DNA of 64,000 nucleotides from an uncultured Paracoccaceae bacterium (GCA_937920555.1 CAKZTM010000037.1:1-64000), one strand, 5' to 3'; positions 26,412 to 35,811 are shown, numbered from the stretch's first letter. The notes: generated by a model from the sequence alone, not told the origin. Numbers and translations are program-made.

Positions 26412-27104
26412 CTAAGGCAAAGGCCGCAATTGCTGAACGGCGCCTGCCGAAATCAAATAAATCGTCGTCAAAATCAATCCGCTGGTCCACAAAACGGGAA
26501 TATCGACAAAATCAAACCATGCGCACATGAACGCGCAAATGGTCCAGAAAATGATCGCCGGAAGATTGATCCAACGCCACCGATCCGTGCGTACGGGATG
26601 CACAAACTTGACCGGGAAGAACTGTAGTAACGCCAAAAGCACTACAATGAGCGTCATGATGATCCAATGCGGCTCGGTGGCGAAAAAGACCAAAACCACC
26701 ATATTCCAACACCCCGGAAAACCAGAGAAAGAGTTATCCGCCGTCTTCATCCGCGTATCGGCAAAATAGATAACCGAGGTGAAAACGATCATCCCCACAC
26801 AGAACCAACCGGCCCATCCCACAAAAAGACCGCTCACGAAAAGCGCGTAGGCCGGGATGAACACATAGGTTAGATAATCGATGATAAGATCAAGCAAAAC
26901 ACCGTCCCATTGGGGCGCGTATTTCTTGATCTCCACAGCTCTGGCAAGCGGGCCATCTATTCCGTCTACGAAAAATGCCACCACCAGCCACAAGAACATA
27001 ACCGACCATTTCTCATCGGCAGCAGCCAGCAAAGCTAACATGGCCAAAACCGCGCCAGAGGCGGTGAGAAGATGAACAGCGAAGGCGCGGGCGAACAAAT
27101 GCAT
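26412..27104 (-). CDS. pcs: Phosphatidylcholine synthase (CDP-diacylglycerol:choline)
   Basis: 230 residues with about eight membrane helices. The CDP-alcohol phosphotransferase motif is intact: D47-G-x-D50-G-P-L-A-R55, then G68, D72 and D76 in 'PQWDGVLLDLIIDY'. The FPVKFVHPVRT segment (~162-172) is also typical of Pcs. The enzyme joins choline to CDP-diacylglycerol in one step at the inner membrane, a route restricted mainly to alphaproteobacteria and other host- or eukaryote-associated bacteria. It needs external choline, which fits a marine heterotroph living with algae. Upstream 230 bases (27105-27337) contain nothing I recognise. Confidence 0.92.
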   Translation of the reverse strand: MHLFARAFAVHLLTASGAVLAMLALLAAADEKWSVMFLWLVVAFFVDGIDGPLARAVEIKKYAPQWDGVLLDLIIDYLTYVFIPAYALFVSGLFVGWAGWFCVGMIVFTSVIYFADTRMKTADNSFSGFPGCWNMVVLVFFATEPHWIIMTLIVVLLALLQFFPVKFVHPVRTDRWRWINLPAIIFWTICAFMCAWFDFVDIPVLWTSGLILTTIYLISAGAVQQLRPLP

Positions 27105-27337
27105 GGCGCGCAGTCATACGCGGAAACTTGCGGCGGGCAAAGACTTAACTTTCTCAACTCGCAGACGAACCTCGCAAACTGCGAAGCACACCGGCCTACC
27201 CCGGCAAGGGCCCGCCCGCGGCAGAAATGCAAACGCCAACGCAACCCGCCCCAAAAGAGCCAACCCTAGCCCTGATTTTTCGATTTCCCCTAAATACTCA
27301 TAGTCCCAAACCTGCTCCCATCAGAGCCACACATGGT

Positions 27338-28771
27338 TCAGCCTTCCACATCAACCTGCCACTCAACCTCCAAAGCTGCGGCCAGCGATGAAAGCCGTTT
27401 CTCCACCATTTCGGCCGCATGAGCGCGGGCCCTGTCCGTCAGGGTCAGGCGCAACACCCCATCCTCCAAAGACAATCGCGACAGGCGCAACAACTTGGGA
27501 ACTCCTCCCGACATCATCGCCCCCAAACGCATAGCACGGCCCAAAACGGTGGACCGCCTAACGGCCTCCACATCCAGCAGCGAAAGCGCGTTTTCAGCAA
27601 GTTGTACTTTATGGGCCAGACGGTAGCGCCCCAGTAAGGCAAAGCCCAAAAACAATCGCTCAGGATGGGTGATGCCCCCCAGATTGGCACGGGTCACACT
27701 CTCAAAGCACACCTCGGCACGGTAATCTGGATGAGCCCGCCAGTTCACGTCATGCATAAGGCAGGCAGCACGGATCAGCCGTCGTTCTGATCGCGGTGCT
27801 GTGGCGTAAAGCGGTCTGATCCAGCGATACAATGCATCGCCAAAACCCGGAAACCGCGCCGAGGCCGTTTCCATGTGCCGCGCGGCCTCAATCAGCGGAT
27901 CCAGCTTGCGGATCGCAGTGGTCATATGGGCATAAAGCATGCCCTCGCGCAGCCCATAACTTGACACTGTAACCTCTTTGGGTTGCAGCAGCTCTATCAG
28001 CGGCACCAGAACGCGACTGGCCATCGGGGCCAGCACCATGCGCGCGCTAGACACATCTTGGATACCCGACAGCCCTTCTTCGGACTGCGCTCGGACCCAG
28101 GCACAGGTCTCCAACACTTGCGCGGGGCTCATTTGGTACTCGTGCAAAACATGAAGCGGATAGTCGCGCCGGGACATATCGATCCGAGACAGCGCCCGCC
28201 ATGACCCCCCCACCAGATAGAGCCGGTCGCCCGACCCGGGGACTTTCGCCGCAAGTCCCTCAATCACCCGCGCAATATGCGCATCGAGCTCTGCTTCGGG
28301 GATGTTTTGCAACGTTAGTGGACCCAGCGGCGAGGTTTCAGCCGCCACGATCTGGCGTTTCCGGATCCGCGCAAGCTCCATGGACGACCCACCAATGTCA
28401 CAAACCAGACCCTCCGCCTCAGGCCGCCCCAGCAGCACCCCTTGGGCCGACAGCTTCGCTTCCTCCTGCCCGGAAGCGACCTGCACCGGCAGCTTCGTGG
28501 TTTGCAGAACTTCGGCAATGAAATCCGGCCCGTCTTCGGCCTCGCGCACCGCCGCTGTGGCGACCGCCGACAAAACGCTGAGTTTCATGTGCTCTGCAAG
28601 GGCCACAAAGCGCTGTATCGCAGCAAGGGCAGAGGCGCGGCCCTCCACATGCAACCGTCCCGTCTCTTTGAGGTCGCGGCCAAGGCCACACAGCACTTTT
28701 TCGTTGTAAAAATAGGCCGGTGAGCGCGCGGCCCCGTCAAAGACAACCAATCTGACCGAGTTGGACCCCAC
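27338..28771 (-). CDS. ppx: Ppx/GppA exopolyphosphatase with a displaced or frameshifted 5' end
   Basis: At least 477 residues. The Ppx/GppA ASKHA domain has GSNSVRLVVFDG, the second phosphate loop 'VCDIGGSSMELARI', and a helical C-terminal HD-like part (~300-477). It hydrolyses inorganic polyphosphate from the end. Oddity: the only normal start in frame is GTG 28771, which would begin at the Val of I-D-V-G-S-N and remove the conserved Asp. In-frame coding clearly continues upstream (ARVGVIDVGSNS) to a TGA at 28877-28879 without ATG, GTG or TTG. An ATG at 28913 opens the neighbouring frame and would join with a single-base shift. Either a frameshift (real or sequencing error) or an unusual start is involved. 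Confidence 0.85.
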   Translation of the reverse strand: MGSNSVRLVVFDGAARSPAYFYNEKVLCGLGRDLKETGRLHVEGRASALAAIQRFVALAEHMKLSVLSAVATAAVREAEDGPDFIAEVLQTTKLPVQVASGQEEAKLSAQGVLLGRPEAEGLVCDIGGSSMELARIRKRQIVAAETSPLGPLTLQNIPEAELDAHIARVIEGLAAKVPGSGDRLYLVGGSWRALSRIDMSRRDYPLHVLHEYQMSPAQVLETCAWVRAQSEEGLSGIQDVSSARMVLAPMASRVLVPLIELLQPKEVTVSSYGLREGMLYAHMTTAIRKLDPLIEAARHMETASARFPGFGDALYRWIRPLYATAPRSERRLIRAACLMHDVNWRAHPDYRAEVCFESVTRANLGGITHPERLFLGFALLGRYRLAHKVQLAENALSLLDVEAVRRSTVLGRAMRLGAMMSGGVPKLLRLSRLSLEDGVLRLTLTDRARAHAAEMVEKRLSSLAAALEVEWQVDVEG

Positions 28772-28913
28772 ATCAATTACGCCAACTCGCGCAAGTTTAT
28801 CTTTGATAGAGCCCAGCCGTGCGGCCGGGGCAAAAGACGGCGCATCTATGAGAAGAACTTCTTGTGAAATCGGTCTTCACCTTCTTGGATTTTCGTGAGG
28901 CAGACTGTGACAT

Positions 28914-29505
28914 GTCCCGCGCAAAGGTCAATCCGTCTCACCGGACGCTTTGGTGGAACCGCGACCGAAATACCATGATCAAAAGCCCCGCAACCAATCC
29001 CCAAAAAGCCTCCGCCCCCCTGCAATCGCGATGACCAAGGCAGTCAGCAAAAACGTGGTGACCGCTAGAATGCGCGTGGTCCTTAAGGTGAAAGCCCCAA
29101 GAATGGTGGCCACAAAGGTGGTCTTAAGGGAGATTCCGGTCACAGCCTCAGTCAGCAGATATCTCTGAGGACAATTTGACCGTTGAAGAAGATTGGACGT
29201 CTTCGCAAATCGAACAATGCTCATTTTGTCCATCGCGATATTGCGATGTGAGAGGCGAAGGGATGAGGTGGGGGGCTTTATGTCATCCCTTCGCCCAAAG
29301 TGCCAAGCGGTGGGGGTAATGTGTGTGATTGCAAACGCAACCTTAGACTGGTTAAAAACTGATCGTTTGGCACTTATGCTCGACCGCGTGTGTGCGCCCA
29401 ACATGGGCTGACCTTGGGGGTAAGGATCGCGGCCGGGCTGACGTATAGACAGGTTTAAGGGACGTCGTAAAGAGCAATCGATTGATTGCCCCTCAAGACG
29501 TCCAG
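28914..29505. other. 590-base region without a convincing gene; two hairpins
   Basis: Between ppx and the RraB-like gene. Two structures stand out: a near-palindrome CATCGCGATATTGCGATG (29231-29248) and a 13-bp exact inverted repeat, GGCGAAGGGATGA (29254-29266) with TCATCCCTTCGCC (29283-29295). A minus-strand frame from about 29233 to 28979 has two hydrophobic stretches and could encode an ~84-residue membrane protein, but it lacks a clear ribosome site and recognisable relatives, so I do not call it. A small + strand frame at 29193-29411 is equally weak. Confidence 0.5.
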
Positions 29506-29853
29506 CTATGGTTCAAAAAAGCCCCACCCATCCGGAGTGTAACCGCGTGCAATTCCGATTTTGGAAATCCGCTCCTCGTGCAGCCAAACGCCGTCTTCTG
29601 TCAATGCCACATCTTCGACCGTAACGGTGAAACTCAGCTCCTTAGTCTCCTCATCCTCGTACATCTCGCCGGTATATCCGAACATGGCCAATGCACGCTC
29701 CAACGCATCCTGATCGGCCTGAACACCGGGAACCAAAAACACATCAAGGTTCACGATTGTTTTGGGCCCAACAGAAACCCCTTGGTTCTCTGCCAAATGT
29801 TTGAGCGTGTCGCATGTCTCCGAGTGCTGGCGCGCAAAATCCCAGTCGCTCAC
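29506..29853 (-). CDS. RraB-like (ribonuclease E inhibitor family) protein
   Basis: 115 residues, acidic and soluble. The layout fits the RraB/PF06877 family: an N-terminal helix, 'VNLDVFLVPGVQADQDALER' as strand and helix, 'MFGYTGEMYEDEE', a strand pair, and the C-terminal 'GYTPDGWGFFEP' (DGWG is typical). In Escherichia coli RraB binds RNase E and remodels the degradosome; whether this distant member does so is unknown. Its start overlaps the stop of the upstream aminotransferase gene by four bases (29850-29853), so it is the second gene of that unit. Confidence 0.6.
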   Translation of the reverse strand: MSDWDFARQHSETCDTLKHLAENQGVSVGPKTIVNLDVFLVPGVQADQDALERALAMFGYTGEMYEDEETKELSFTVTVEDVALTEDGVWLHEERISKIGIARGYTPDGWGFFEP

Positions 29854-31082
29854 AGCCCCTCCTCCGGGTCAAACGCCGATAGGATCGCGTCAGCATTATC
29901 AAGAACCTTTTTTACGCCGCGCGCCGCTTGGCGAATGCGCTGTTCATTTTCCACCAGCCCAATGCGCACATAACCCTCGCCGTATTCGCCAAAACCGATA
30001 CCCGGCGCAACAGCAACCCCAGCCTCTTTCAGCAGAATTTTCGAGAACCCCATAGAGCCGAGATTGTGGAAACGCTCAGGCACGGGCGCCCATGCAAACA
30101 TCGTGGCTGGCGGCGCAGGAATATCCCAACCGGCACGCGACATCGCCTCGATCAGAACATCGCGCCGGGACTTGTAGGTCTGGCGTATCTCTTCAATGCA
30201 ATCCGTCGGACCATTCAGCGCCGAGGCCGCCGCCACCTGGATCGGCGTAAACGCACCATAATCAAGATAGGACTTGATCCGAGCCAACGCTCCAATGAGC
30301 CGCTCATTGCCAACCGCGAACCCCATACGCCATCCGGGCATGGAGAACGTTTTCGACAGTGAGGTGAATTCAACAGAGATTTCCTTGGCCCCATCCACCT
30401 GCAACAGCGACGGCGGCGGGTTCCCATCATAATACATCTCCGCATAGGCCAGATCAGATAACAGCCAGATGTGATGCTTCTTGGCGAAAGCAACCAGTTC
30501 CCGGTAGAAATCCAGATCACACAGCTGGGCGGTCGGATTGGACGGGAAACTCACCACAATAGCGGTCGGCTTAGGCACAGAATGGACCACGGCCCGCTCA
30601 AGACTGCGCATGTATTCTTCGGGATCGAAACTACCGTTATAAAGCGTCTGGATATGCCGCAACGTACCGCCGGCGATCATGAAGCCATACGGATGGATCG
30701 GATATGACGGGTTGGGCACCAACATCACATCACCCGGTGCGGTAATGGCCATGGCAAGGTTCGCCAGCCCCTCCTTGGAGCCGAGCGTGGCAATAACCTC
30801 GGTCTCCTCGTTCAATTTGACCCCGAAGCGGCGCTCATAATAGCCAACTTGCGCGCGTCTCAAACCGGGGATGCCCTTGGAGGCCGAATAGCGGTGCGTA
30901 CGCGGCTTGCGCACAGTCTCCACCAATTTCTCAACGATATGGGACGGCGTATCCATGTCAGGGTTGCCCATCCCAAAATCAATGATGTCCACACCGGCAG
31001 TCCGCGCTTCCGCCTTCAGACGGTTCACTTCTGCAAAAACGTAAGGGGGCAGTCGTTTAATTCGGTAAAACTCTTCGGCCAT
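29850..31082 (-). CDS. Class I/II PLP aminotransferase, AlaC/alanine transaminase-like
   Basis: 410 residues. Fold-type I aminotransferase with the PLP lysine in 'SLSKTFSMPGWRMG', the Asn-Pro of 'SFPSNPTAQ', Asp-x-Ala-Tyr in 'LLSDLAYAEMYYD', and the C-terminal Arg in 'GYVRIGLVENEQRIRQA'. The opening 'FYRIKRLPPYVFAEVNRLKA' and 'IDFGMGNPDMDTP' match the alanine/valine-type group (AlaC, sometimes annotated as LL-diaminopimelate aminotransferase) that in many alphaproteobacteria precedes hom. Here hom is 10 kb away. It most likely converts pyruvate and glutamate to alanine and 2-oxoglutarate. Co-transcribed with the RraB-like gene. Confidence 0.88.
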   Translation of the reverse strand: MAEEFYRIKRLPPYVFAEVNRLKAEARTAGVDIIDFGMGNPDMDTPSHIVEKLVETVRKPRTHRYSASKGIPGLRRAQVGYYERRFGVKLNEETEVIATLGSKEGLANLAMAITAPGDVMLVPNPSYPIHPYGFMIAGGTLRHIQTLYNGSFDPEEYMRSLERAVVHSVPKPTAIVVSFPSNPTAQLCDLDFYRELVAFAKKHHIWLLSDLAYAEMYYDGNPPPSLLQVDGAKEISVEFTSLSKTFSMPGWRMGFAVGNERLIGALARIKSYLDYGAFTPIQVAAASALNGPTDCIEEIRQTYKSRRDVLIEAMSRAGWDIPAPPATMFAWAPVPERFHNLGSMGFSKILLKEAGVAVAPGIGFGEYGEGYVRIGLVENEQRIRQAARGVKKVLDNADAILSAFDPEEGL

Positions 31083-31144
31083 GGGTCACACCTGTTTGAG
31101 AATGGATGAGGATTTGGCGGAAATTCCTCCGGTCTTCAAGCGCT

Positions 31145-31459
31145 TTAACGCCCCGCCGCAGCCTCAGCCAATCGCTGCCGCTCAGCGGGCGTCAAAACCG
31201 GTGGGCCCAAACGGGCGGCACGGGCGCGCAAATCGGCGGCCTGTGCCGCCAGCTTTTGGGTTTCCTCATCCAACGCCGCAGGACGCGCCTCCAAACCGGA
31301 CGTCACCTCACGCAGCGCCTCGCTGGGCAGCAAGGTCGGCCAAGAGACCGCCTCGGGTGGTGCCGCACTGGTGGGAACATCCGGGGCAAACGAACAACCC
31401 GCTATGCAAAACGCGATAACCGGATATGCGCCCAAACCTGCCTTAAATCGTTGTTTCAA
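31145..31459 (-). CDS. Small putative lipoprotein
   Basis: 104 residues. Basic N-terminus, hydrophobic stretch and a lipobox ending Ile-Ala-Gly-Cys at residue 22, so a lipid-anchored periplasmic protein is expected. The C-terminal half is Ala/Leu/Arg/Glu-rich and helical, probably a coiled coil (LAAQAADLRARAARLG). No family recognised. It lies downstream of the aminotransferase start on the same strand but 62 bases before it in transcription order, and is divergent from phaC. Confidence 0.6.
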   Translation of the reverse strand: MKQRFKAGLGAYPVIAFCIAGCSFAPDVPTSAAPPEAVSWPTLLPSEALREVTSGLEARPAALDEETQKLAAQAADLRARAARLGPPVLTPAERQRLAEAAAGR

Positions 31460-31567
31460 ATTTCACAGAGCCTTATGTGGAGTTGCCTCAAGGGGCACAG
31501 ATAATCTACGGTAGTTTCAGGTAAGTTCAAACGGATACTCCACAACACTTACCGCTCAGGAGAGACA

Positions 31568-33379
31568 ATGGCCTTGAAGACTGAAAAAGCGGAGATTGAC
31601 GGCATTCAGGACGTCGAAGCGTTCACCGCCAACATGGTGCAACTGGCCGATATCAGCCAGCAAATATGGCAGCTTTATTCAGAAACCCACACCCCGGACG
31701 AAACCGCGCCAGAGCCCGACCCGATGAACCTTGCTCCCGCATTTGCCAGCCTGACCCAAATGATGGTGCAAAATCCAGAAGCCATGATGAAAGCATCCAT
31801 GGACTATTGGAGCGGCCAGATGGCGATTTGGTCGTCGGCGACAACAAAAATGCTGGGCGGTGAAGACACATCGGACAACCTTCCCAACCTGACCGAGGGC
31901 GGCAGGCGCTTTTCCCATCCGCAATGGTCTGAAAACGCCCTGTTCGAATATGTCAAAAAATCCTATCTGCTGACCTCGCAATGGACCCAAAAGCTGGTCG
32001 AAGACAATGACCGCGACCTCGGCCTGATGGAGCGCAAAAAGGTCGAATTTGCCACCCGCAATTTCCTAGAAGCGATGAACCCCGCCAACTTCTTCGCCCT
32101 GAACCCCGAAGTGATCGAAGCGACCGTAGACCAAAACGGCGAAAACCTCGTGCGCGGGGCGCAAATGATGCTGGAGGACATGAAGCGCGGCAAGGGCGAG
32201 CTGCTCATTCGGCAAACCGACATGTCGGGTTTTGAGGTTGGCCGCAACATGGCCCTGTCCGAGGGTAAGGTGATCTGGCAAAATGACATTCTCCAACTGA
32301 TCCAATACGCCCCCACGACCGCCAAAGTCCACGACACCCCGCTTTTGTTCATCCCACCGTGGATCAACAAATATTACGTGCTCGATCTCAATGAGAAAAA
32401 ATCAATGATGAAATGGCTGGTGGCGCAAGGCCACACGGTCTTCATGATCTCTTGGGTCAACCCCGACGAACGCCACAAGGATCACACTTGGGAAAGCTAC
32501 CTGTTTGACGGCGCATTGGCAGCGATCGACAAGGTGCTGGAGGAGACCGGCACAAAATCTGTCAATCTGGCCAGCTACTGTATTGGCGGGACATTAACGG
32601 GCACTTTGATGGCCCATTTGGGCGGTAAAGGCGACCGCCGGGTCAAGTCGGCAACATTCTTCACAGCCCAGCTAGACTTTGAAGATGCCGGTGAGTTGCA
32701 GGTGTTCGTGGACGAGCAGACCGTGCAGCTTGTGGACAGCCAAATGGACAAAGGGTACCTGCCCGCACAAACCATGGCAAAAGCCTTTAACATGTTGAGA
32801 TCAAACGATCTTATTTGGTCTTATGTGGTCAACAACTATATGTTGGGCAAAGAGCCCTTCCCGTTTGATCTGCTCTATTGGAACTCCGATAGCACGGCCA
32901 TGCCCGCTAAGGTTCATCACAGCTATTTGGAGAGCTTTTATCTCAACAATGCTTTTGCGAAGGGCGCGTTCACCGTGAAAGATGCGCCCGTGCTGCTCAG
33001 CGATATTGAGGGACCGGTCTACCATATTGCCACCGTCGAGGATCACATTGCGCCAGCCGTCTCAGTTTATCGCGGCGCGCGGCAAATGACCTCGGCGGAT
33101 GTGACATTTGTCCTGTCTGGCTCCGGTCATATTGCGGGCGTGGTCAATCCACCGAGCTTGGAGAAATACCAATATTGGGTCAATACCGATCTGTCTCCCG
33201 ATAGCTTGGAGGACTGGAAAGATCGGGCCGAAATGACGCCCGGATCATGGTGGCCTCATTGGGACGGCTGGCTCGCGAGCCATTCCACCAAGAAGGTCAA
33301 AGGACGGCAACCAGGCGCAAAACTTGGCCAGATCGAAGACGCGCCGGGCTCTTACGTCAAAGCGCGTTTTGACGCCTGA
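31568..33379 (+). CDS. phaC: Class I polyhydroxyalkanoate synthase
   Basis: 603 residues. N-terminal PhaC domain (~90-270; PWINKYYVLDL at the end), then an alpha/beta-hydrolase core. The lipase-like box carries the nucleophile Cys338 in ASYCIGGTLTG; Asp in 'EDHIAPAVSVYRGA' and His in 'GSGHIAGVVNPP' complete the triad. It polymerises (R)-3-hydroxyacyl-CoA on the granule surface. AGGAG lies 6-10 bases before ATG 31568. phaA, phaB, phasin, phaR and phaZ are absent from the window, so the usual phaZ-phaC-phaP-phaR cluster is not present here. No obvious phaR operator (CTGC repeat) was found upstream. Confidence 0.95.
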   Translation: MALKTEKAEIDGIQDVEAFTANMVQLADISQQIWQLYSETHTPDETAPEPDPMNLAPAFASLTQMMVQNPEAMMKASMDYWSGQMAIWSSATTKMLGGEDTSDNLPNLTEGGRRFSHPQWSENALFEYVKKSYLLTSQWTQKLVEDNDRDLGLMERKKVEFATRNFLEAMNPANFFALNPEVIEATVDQNGENLVRGAQMMLEDMKRGKGELLIRQTDMSGFEVGRNMALSEGKVIWQNDILQLIQYAPTTAKVHDTPLLFIPPWINKYYVLDLNEKKSMMKWLVAQGHTVFMISWVNPDERHKDHTWESYLFDGALAAIDKVLEETGTKSVNLASYCIGGTLTGTLMAHLGGKGDRRVKSATFFTAQLDFEDAGELQVFVDEQTVQLVDSQMDKGYLPAQTMAKAFNMLRSNDLIWSYVVNNYMLGKEPFPFDLLYWNSDSTAMPAKVHHSYLESFYLNNAFAKGAFTVKDAPVLLSDIEGPVYHIATVEDHIAPAVSVYRGARQMTSADVTFVLSGSGHIAGVVNPPSLEKYQYWVNTDLSPDSLEDWKDRAEMTPGSWWPHWDGWLASHSTKKVKGRQPGAKLGQIEDAPGSYVKARFDA

Positions 33380-33381
33380 GT

Positions 33382-34164
33382 TTAAGCCGCCCCAGCCATT
33401 TTGTGGTTCCATGCGCGAAGGCTTTCGATCGACACAAAGTGGTGCGGACCTGCCCGTCCACGAATAACCTGGAACGACGCCGCTGGATGGCCAAGGTCGC
33501 TAAGCACCAAATCGGCAGCTTGAAACCGACCAGACGAGGTGTAAAGCCCCGGCGTTGCAATGACATTGAGCCCAAGGTTGCGCGCGGCTTCCGTACCCGG
33601 CTCCAACGCCTCAATCGCAAATGTATCCTCTGCCGAGACCCCCAGCCGTTTTAGAGTTTGCTGGTATATCGCAGTCATATTACTGCGCGGATTGGAACCG
33701 GGATCGATATCTTGCAAAGTGGTGACCGCGTCAAATTTTGATAACGCCCCAATGCCAAAATGATTTTGGAGCACACATTCGAAGTCCCGGCGTTCAGTCA
33801 GCCCGACAATGGCCAGTTTGACGCCCTGAAATCCAGCCTCGTCAATCAGCCGGGAGACCCCCGGACGCAAAGTGGCTGCACCCGCCTCGATCATACTCAG
33901 ATAATGCTCGTTCTTGCGTTCTATAATGGATTTCAAAAACCCGCCATTTTCGAGCTTGAAAGCATCCTCAGGACGGTAATGCTGCACAAACATCAAGATT
34001 TTCGCCTGCGAGGTGAGCGCGTTGATCAGTCGGGAAAAGACAGCTTGGCTCCATTGCCAGCCCAGATCGAAGTCCAGAAAAGCAAGATTGAAAGCTCTCC
34101 GGTGAAGCTCGTCAGTCTCGGAAATCGTGCCATCGGCATTAAAGATCAGCGCAGCAGGAAACAT
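33382..34164 (-). CDS. CbbY-like HAD protein with degenerate active site (pseudo-phosphatase)
   Basis: 260 residues from ATG 34164, preceded by GAAGGG; longer frame to 34275 lacks support. The overall pattern is that of CbbY/beta-phosphoglucomutase-like HAD proteins (cap domain ~20-90, 'AGAATLRPGVSRLIDEAG', 'AIVGLTERRDFE'). The nucleophile motif D-x-D-G-T reads N9-A-D11-G-T, so the attacking Asp is Asn. The later KP-x-P-D lysine region reads GSNPRSNMTAIY and the E-D-S-x-x-G acidic motif reads EALEPG. Three of the catalytic motifs are thus altered, and the protein is unlikely to be an active phosphatase by the standard mechanism. It ends 3 bases from the convergent phaC stop. Role unknown; a binding or regulatory function is possible. 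Confidence 0.75.
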   Translation of the reverse strand: MFPAALIFNADGTISETDELHRRAFNLAFLDFDLGWQWSQAVFSRLINALTSQAKILMFVQHYRPEDAFKLENGGFLKSIIERKNEHYLSMIEAGAATLRPGVSRLIDEAGFQGVKLAIVGLTERRDFECVLQNHFGIGALSKFDAVTTLQDIDPGSNPRSNMTAIYQQTLKRLGVSAEDTFAIEALEPGTEAARNLGLNVIATPGLYTSSGRFQAADLVLSDLGHPAASFQVIRGRAGPHHFVSIESLRAWNHKMAGAA

Positions 34165-34317
34165 AAACAACCCTTCGTTATTCGAATCAAACACTCGCGG
34201 ATTAGATGCTGCGCATTTTTGGTAAACGAATGGTAACGAAGTGGGACGGCATCCGCACAAAACACATGCGGCCACCGTTAAGTTGCTTTAAAAGCAGAAT
34301 GTTAACAGTGGCTTCCC

Positions 34318-34428
34318 AGAGCATTAAAGCGTTTTGCTTTAAACTTGAGACATATGACATCACCTAACGCGTTGAAACTTTGATCTCAGATAGCTTTAGG
34401 TGATGCCGAGTTTAAAGCGGAACGCTCT
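34318..34428. repeat. Dispersed ~111-bp palindromic repeat, copy 1
   Basis: Outer arms (TTAAAGCGTTTTGCTTTAAAC near 34324 and GTTTAAAGCGGAACGCTCT at 34410-34428) are imperfect inverted copies, and inside them CATCACCTAA is mirrored by TTAGGTGATG, giving a cruciform-like layout. A second copy lies at 60275-60386. It occupies the ~360-base gap between the HAD gene and glyA, which has no other feature. No coding capacity, so it looks like a MITE or an intergenic palindromic repeat. Confidence 0.7.
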
Positions 34429-34521
34429 AATGTGCATGACCAATCTAGGAGCAGCTGCCCGCACGAGCGAAATTCATTGCCCGTGCGCAGTCGTTTCTGC
34501 CCAGATCACGCGATCTGTATA

Positions 34522-35811
34522 TCAACCATAAATCGGAAAACGGTGACACAGAGCGGTCGCGCGGGCTTTCACATCTGCCTCGACCGCGGCATTGCCCTCT
34601 TCACCATTCGCGGCCAGCCCGTTTACAACTTCCAAGATCATCTCGCCGACCTCCACGAACTCCGCAGCGCCAAATCCGCGCGTGGTCCCGGCCGGCGTGC
34701 CCAATCGCACACCCGATGTGACCATCGGCTTTTCAGGGTCAAACGGGATACCGTTCTTGTTACAAGTGATATGGGCGCGGCCAAGCGATTTTTCCGTCGC
34801 ATTGCCCTTCACACCTTTGGGGCGCAAATCCACCAACATCACATGCGTGTCAGTACCGCCGGTCACAATGTCCAAACCACCCTTCATCAGAGTTTCAGCC
34901 AAGGTTTGAGCATTCTTGATGACCTGCCCTTGATAAGTTTTGAATTCCGGACGCAGCGCTTCACCAAAAGCAACCGCTTTACCGGCAATCACATGCATCA
35001 ACGGCCCGCCTTGGATGCCCGGGAAAATGGCAGAGTTAAACTTCTTGGCCAAAGCCTCGTCGTTGGTCAGGATCATACCGCCACGGGGACCACGCAAAGT
35101 CTTGTGGGTGGTGGTGGTGGCCACATGGGCATGCGGAAACGGACTTGGATGCACGCCTGCGGCCACAAGGCCTGCGAAATGAGCCATATCGACCATCAGA
35201 TATGCACCAACCTCATCAGCAATCTCGCGGAATTTAGCAAAGTCGATCTGGCGGGGCACAGCGGAACCACCGGCAATGATCAACTGCGGCTTGTGCGTGC
35301 GCGCAAGCTCGGCCACTTGGTCGTAATCCAGCAGGTTGTCTTGTTTGCGCACACCATAGTGAATTGCATTGAACCATTTGCCCGACTGGTTGGGTTTGGC
35401 CCCATGGGTCAAGTGCCCACCAGAGGCCAGATCCATACCAAGGATCGTATCACCGGGCTTGATCAGCGCGGTAAACACGCCTTGATTTGCCTGAGATCCG
35501 GAATTTGGTTGCACATTGGCATAAGCGACGCCGAAAAGCTCCTTGGCGCGCTCAATGGCCAATTCTTCAGCAACATCAACCCACTGGCACCCGCCATAGT
35601 AGCGACGGCCCGGATACCCTTCGGCATATTTGTTGGTCATGACGGAGCCTTGCGCTTCCATCACAGCTTGCGACACAATGTTCTCGGACGCGATCAATTC
35701 AATCTCGTCGCGCTGGCGAGCAAGCTCACCGGTGATGGAGGCAAAAAGCTCCGGGTCGCGAGAAGAAAGCGTTTCGGTGAAAAACCCGGGATCGCGGGAA
35801 ATGCTGTTCAT
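34522..35811 (-). CDS. glyA: Serine hydroxymethyltransferase
   Basis: 429 residues from ATG 35811, with CAGGAG upstream. N-terminal '[13 protein letters not shown]', glycine-rich PLP site '[12 protein letters not shown]', PLP lysine in '[14 protein letters not shown]', and C-terminal '[18 protein letters not shown]'. Converts serine and tetrahydrofolate to glycine and 5,10-methylene-THF in the cytoplasm, feeding one-carbon metabolism. Length is typical. It is divergent from nadK (starts 165 bases apart). Its role in one-carbon flux connects it loosely to dmdA, which also uses THF. Confidence 0.97.
   Translation of the reverse strand: MNSISRDPGFFTETLSSRDPELFASITGELARQRDEIELIASENIVSQAVMEAQGSVMTNKYAEGYPGRRYYGGCQWVDVAEELAIERAKELFGVAYANVQPNSGSQANQGVFTALIKPGDTILGMDLASGGHLTHGAKPNQSGKWFNAIHYGVRKQDNLLDYDQVAELARTHKPQLIIAGGSAVPRQIDFAKFREIADEVGAYLMVDMAHFAGLVAAGVHPSPFPHAHVATTTTHKTLRGPRGGMILTNDEALAKKFNSAIFPGIQGGPLMHVIAGKAVAFGEALRPEFKTYQGQVIKNAQTLAETLMKGGLDIVTGGTDTHVMLVDLRPKGVKGNATEKSLGRAHITCNKNGIPFDPEKPMVTSGVRLGTPAGTTRGFGAAEFVEVGEMILEVVNGLAANGEEGNAAVEADVKARATALCHRFPIYG

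Noticed and set aside
28979-29404. 141-codon minus-strand frame with hydrophobic C-terminal half
   Set aside because: The hydrophobic part might be a small membrane protein, but there is no clear start or ribosome site and no family; described in the gap entry only.
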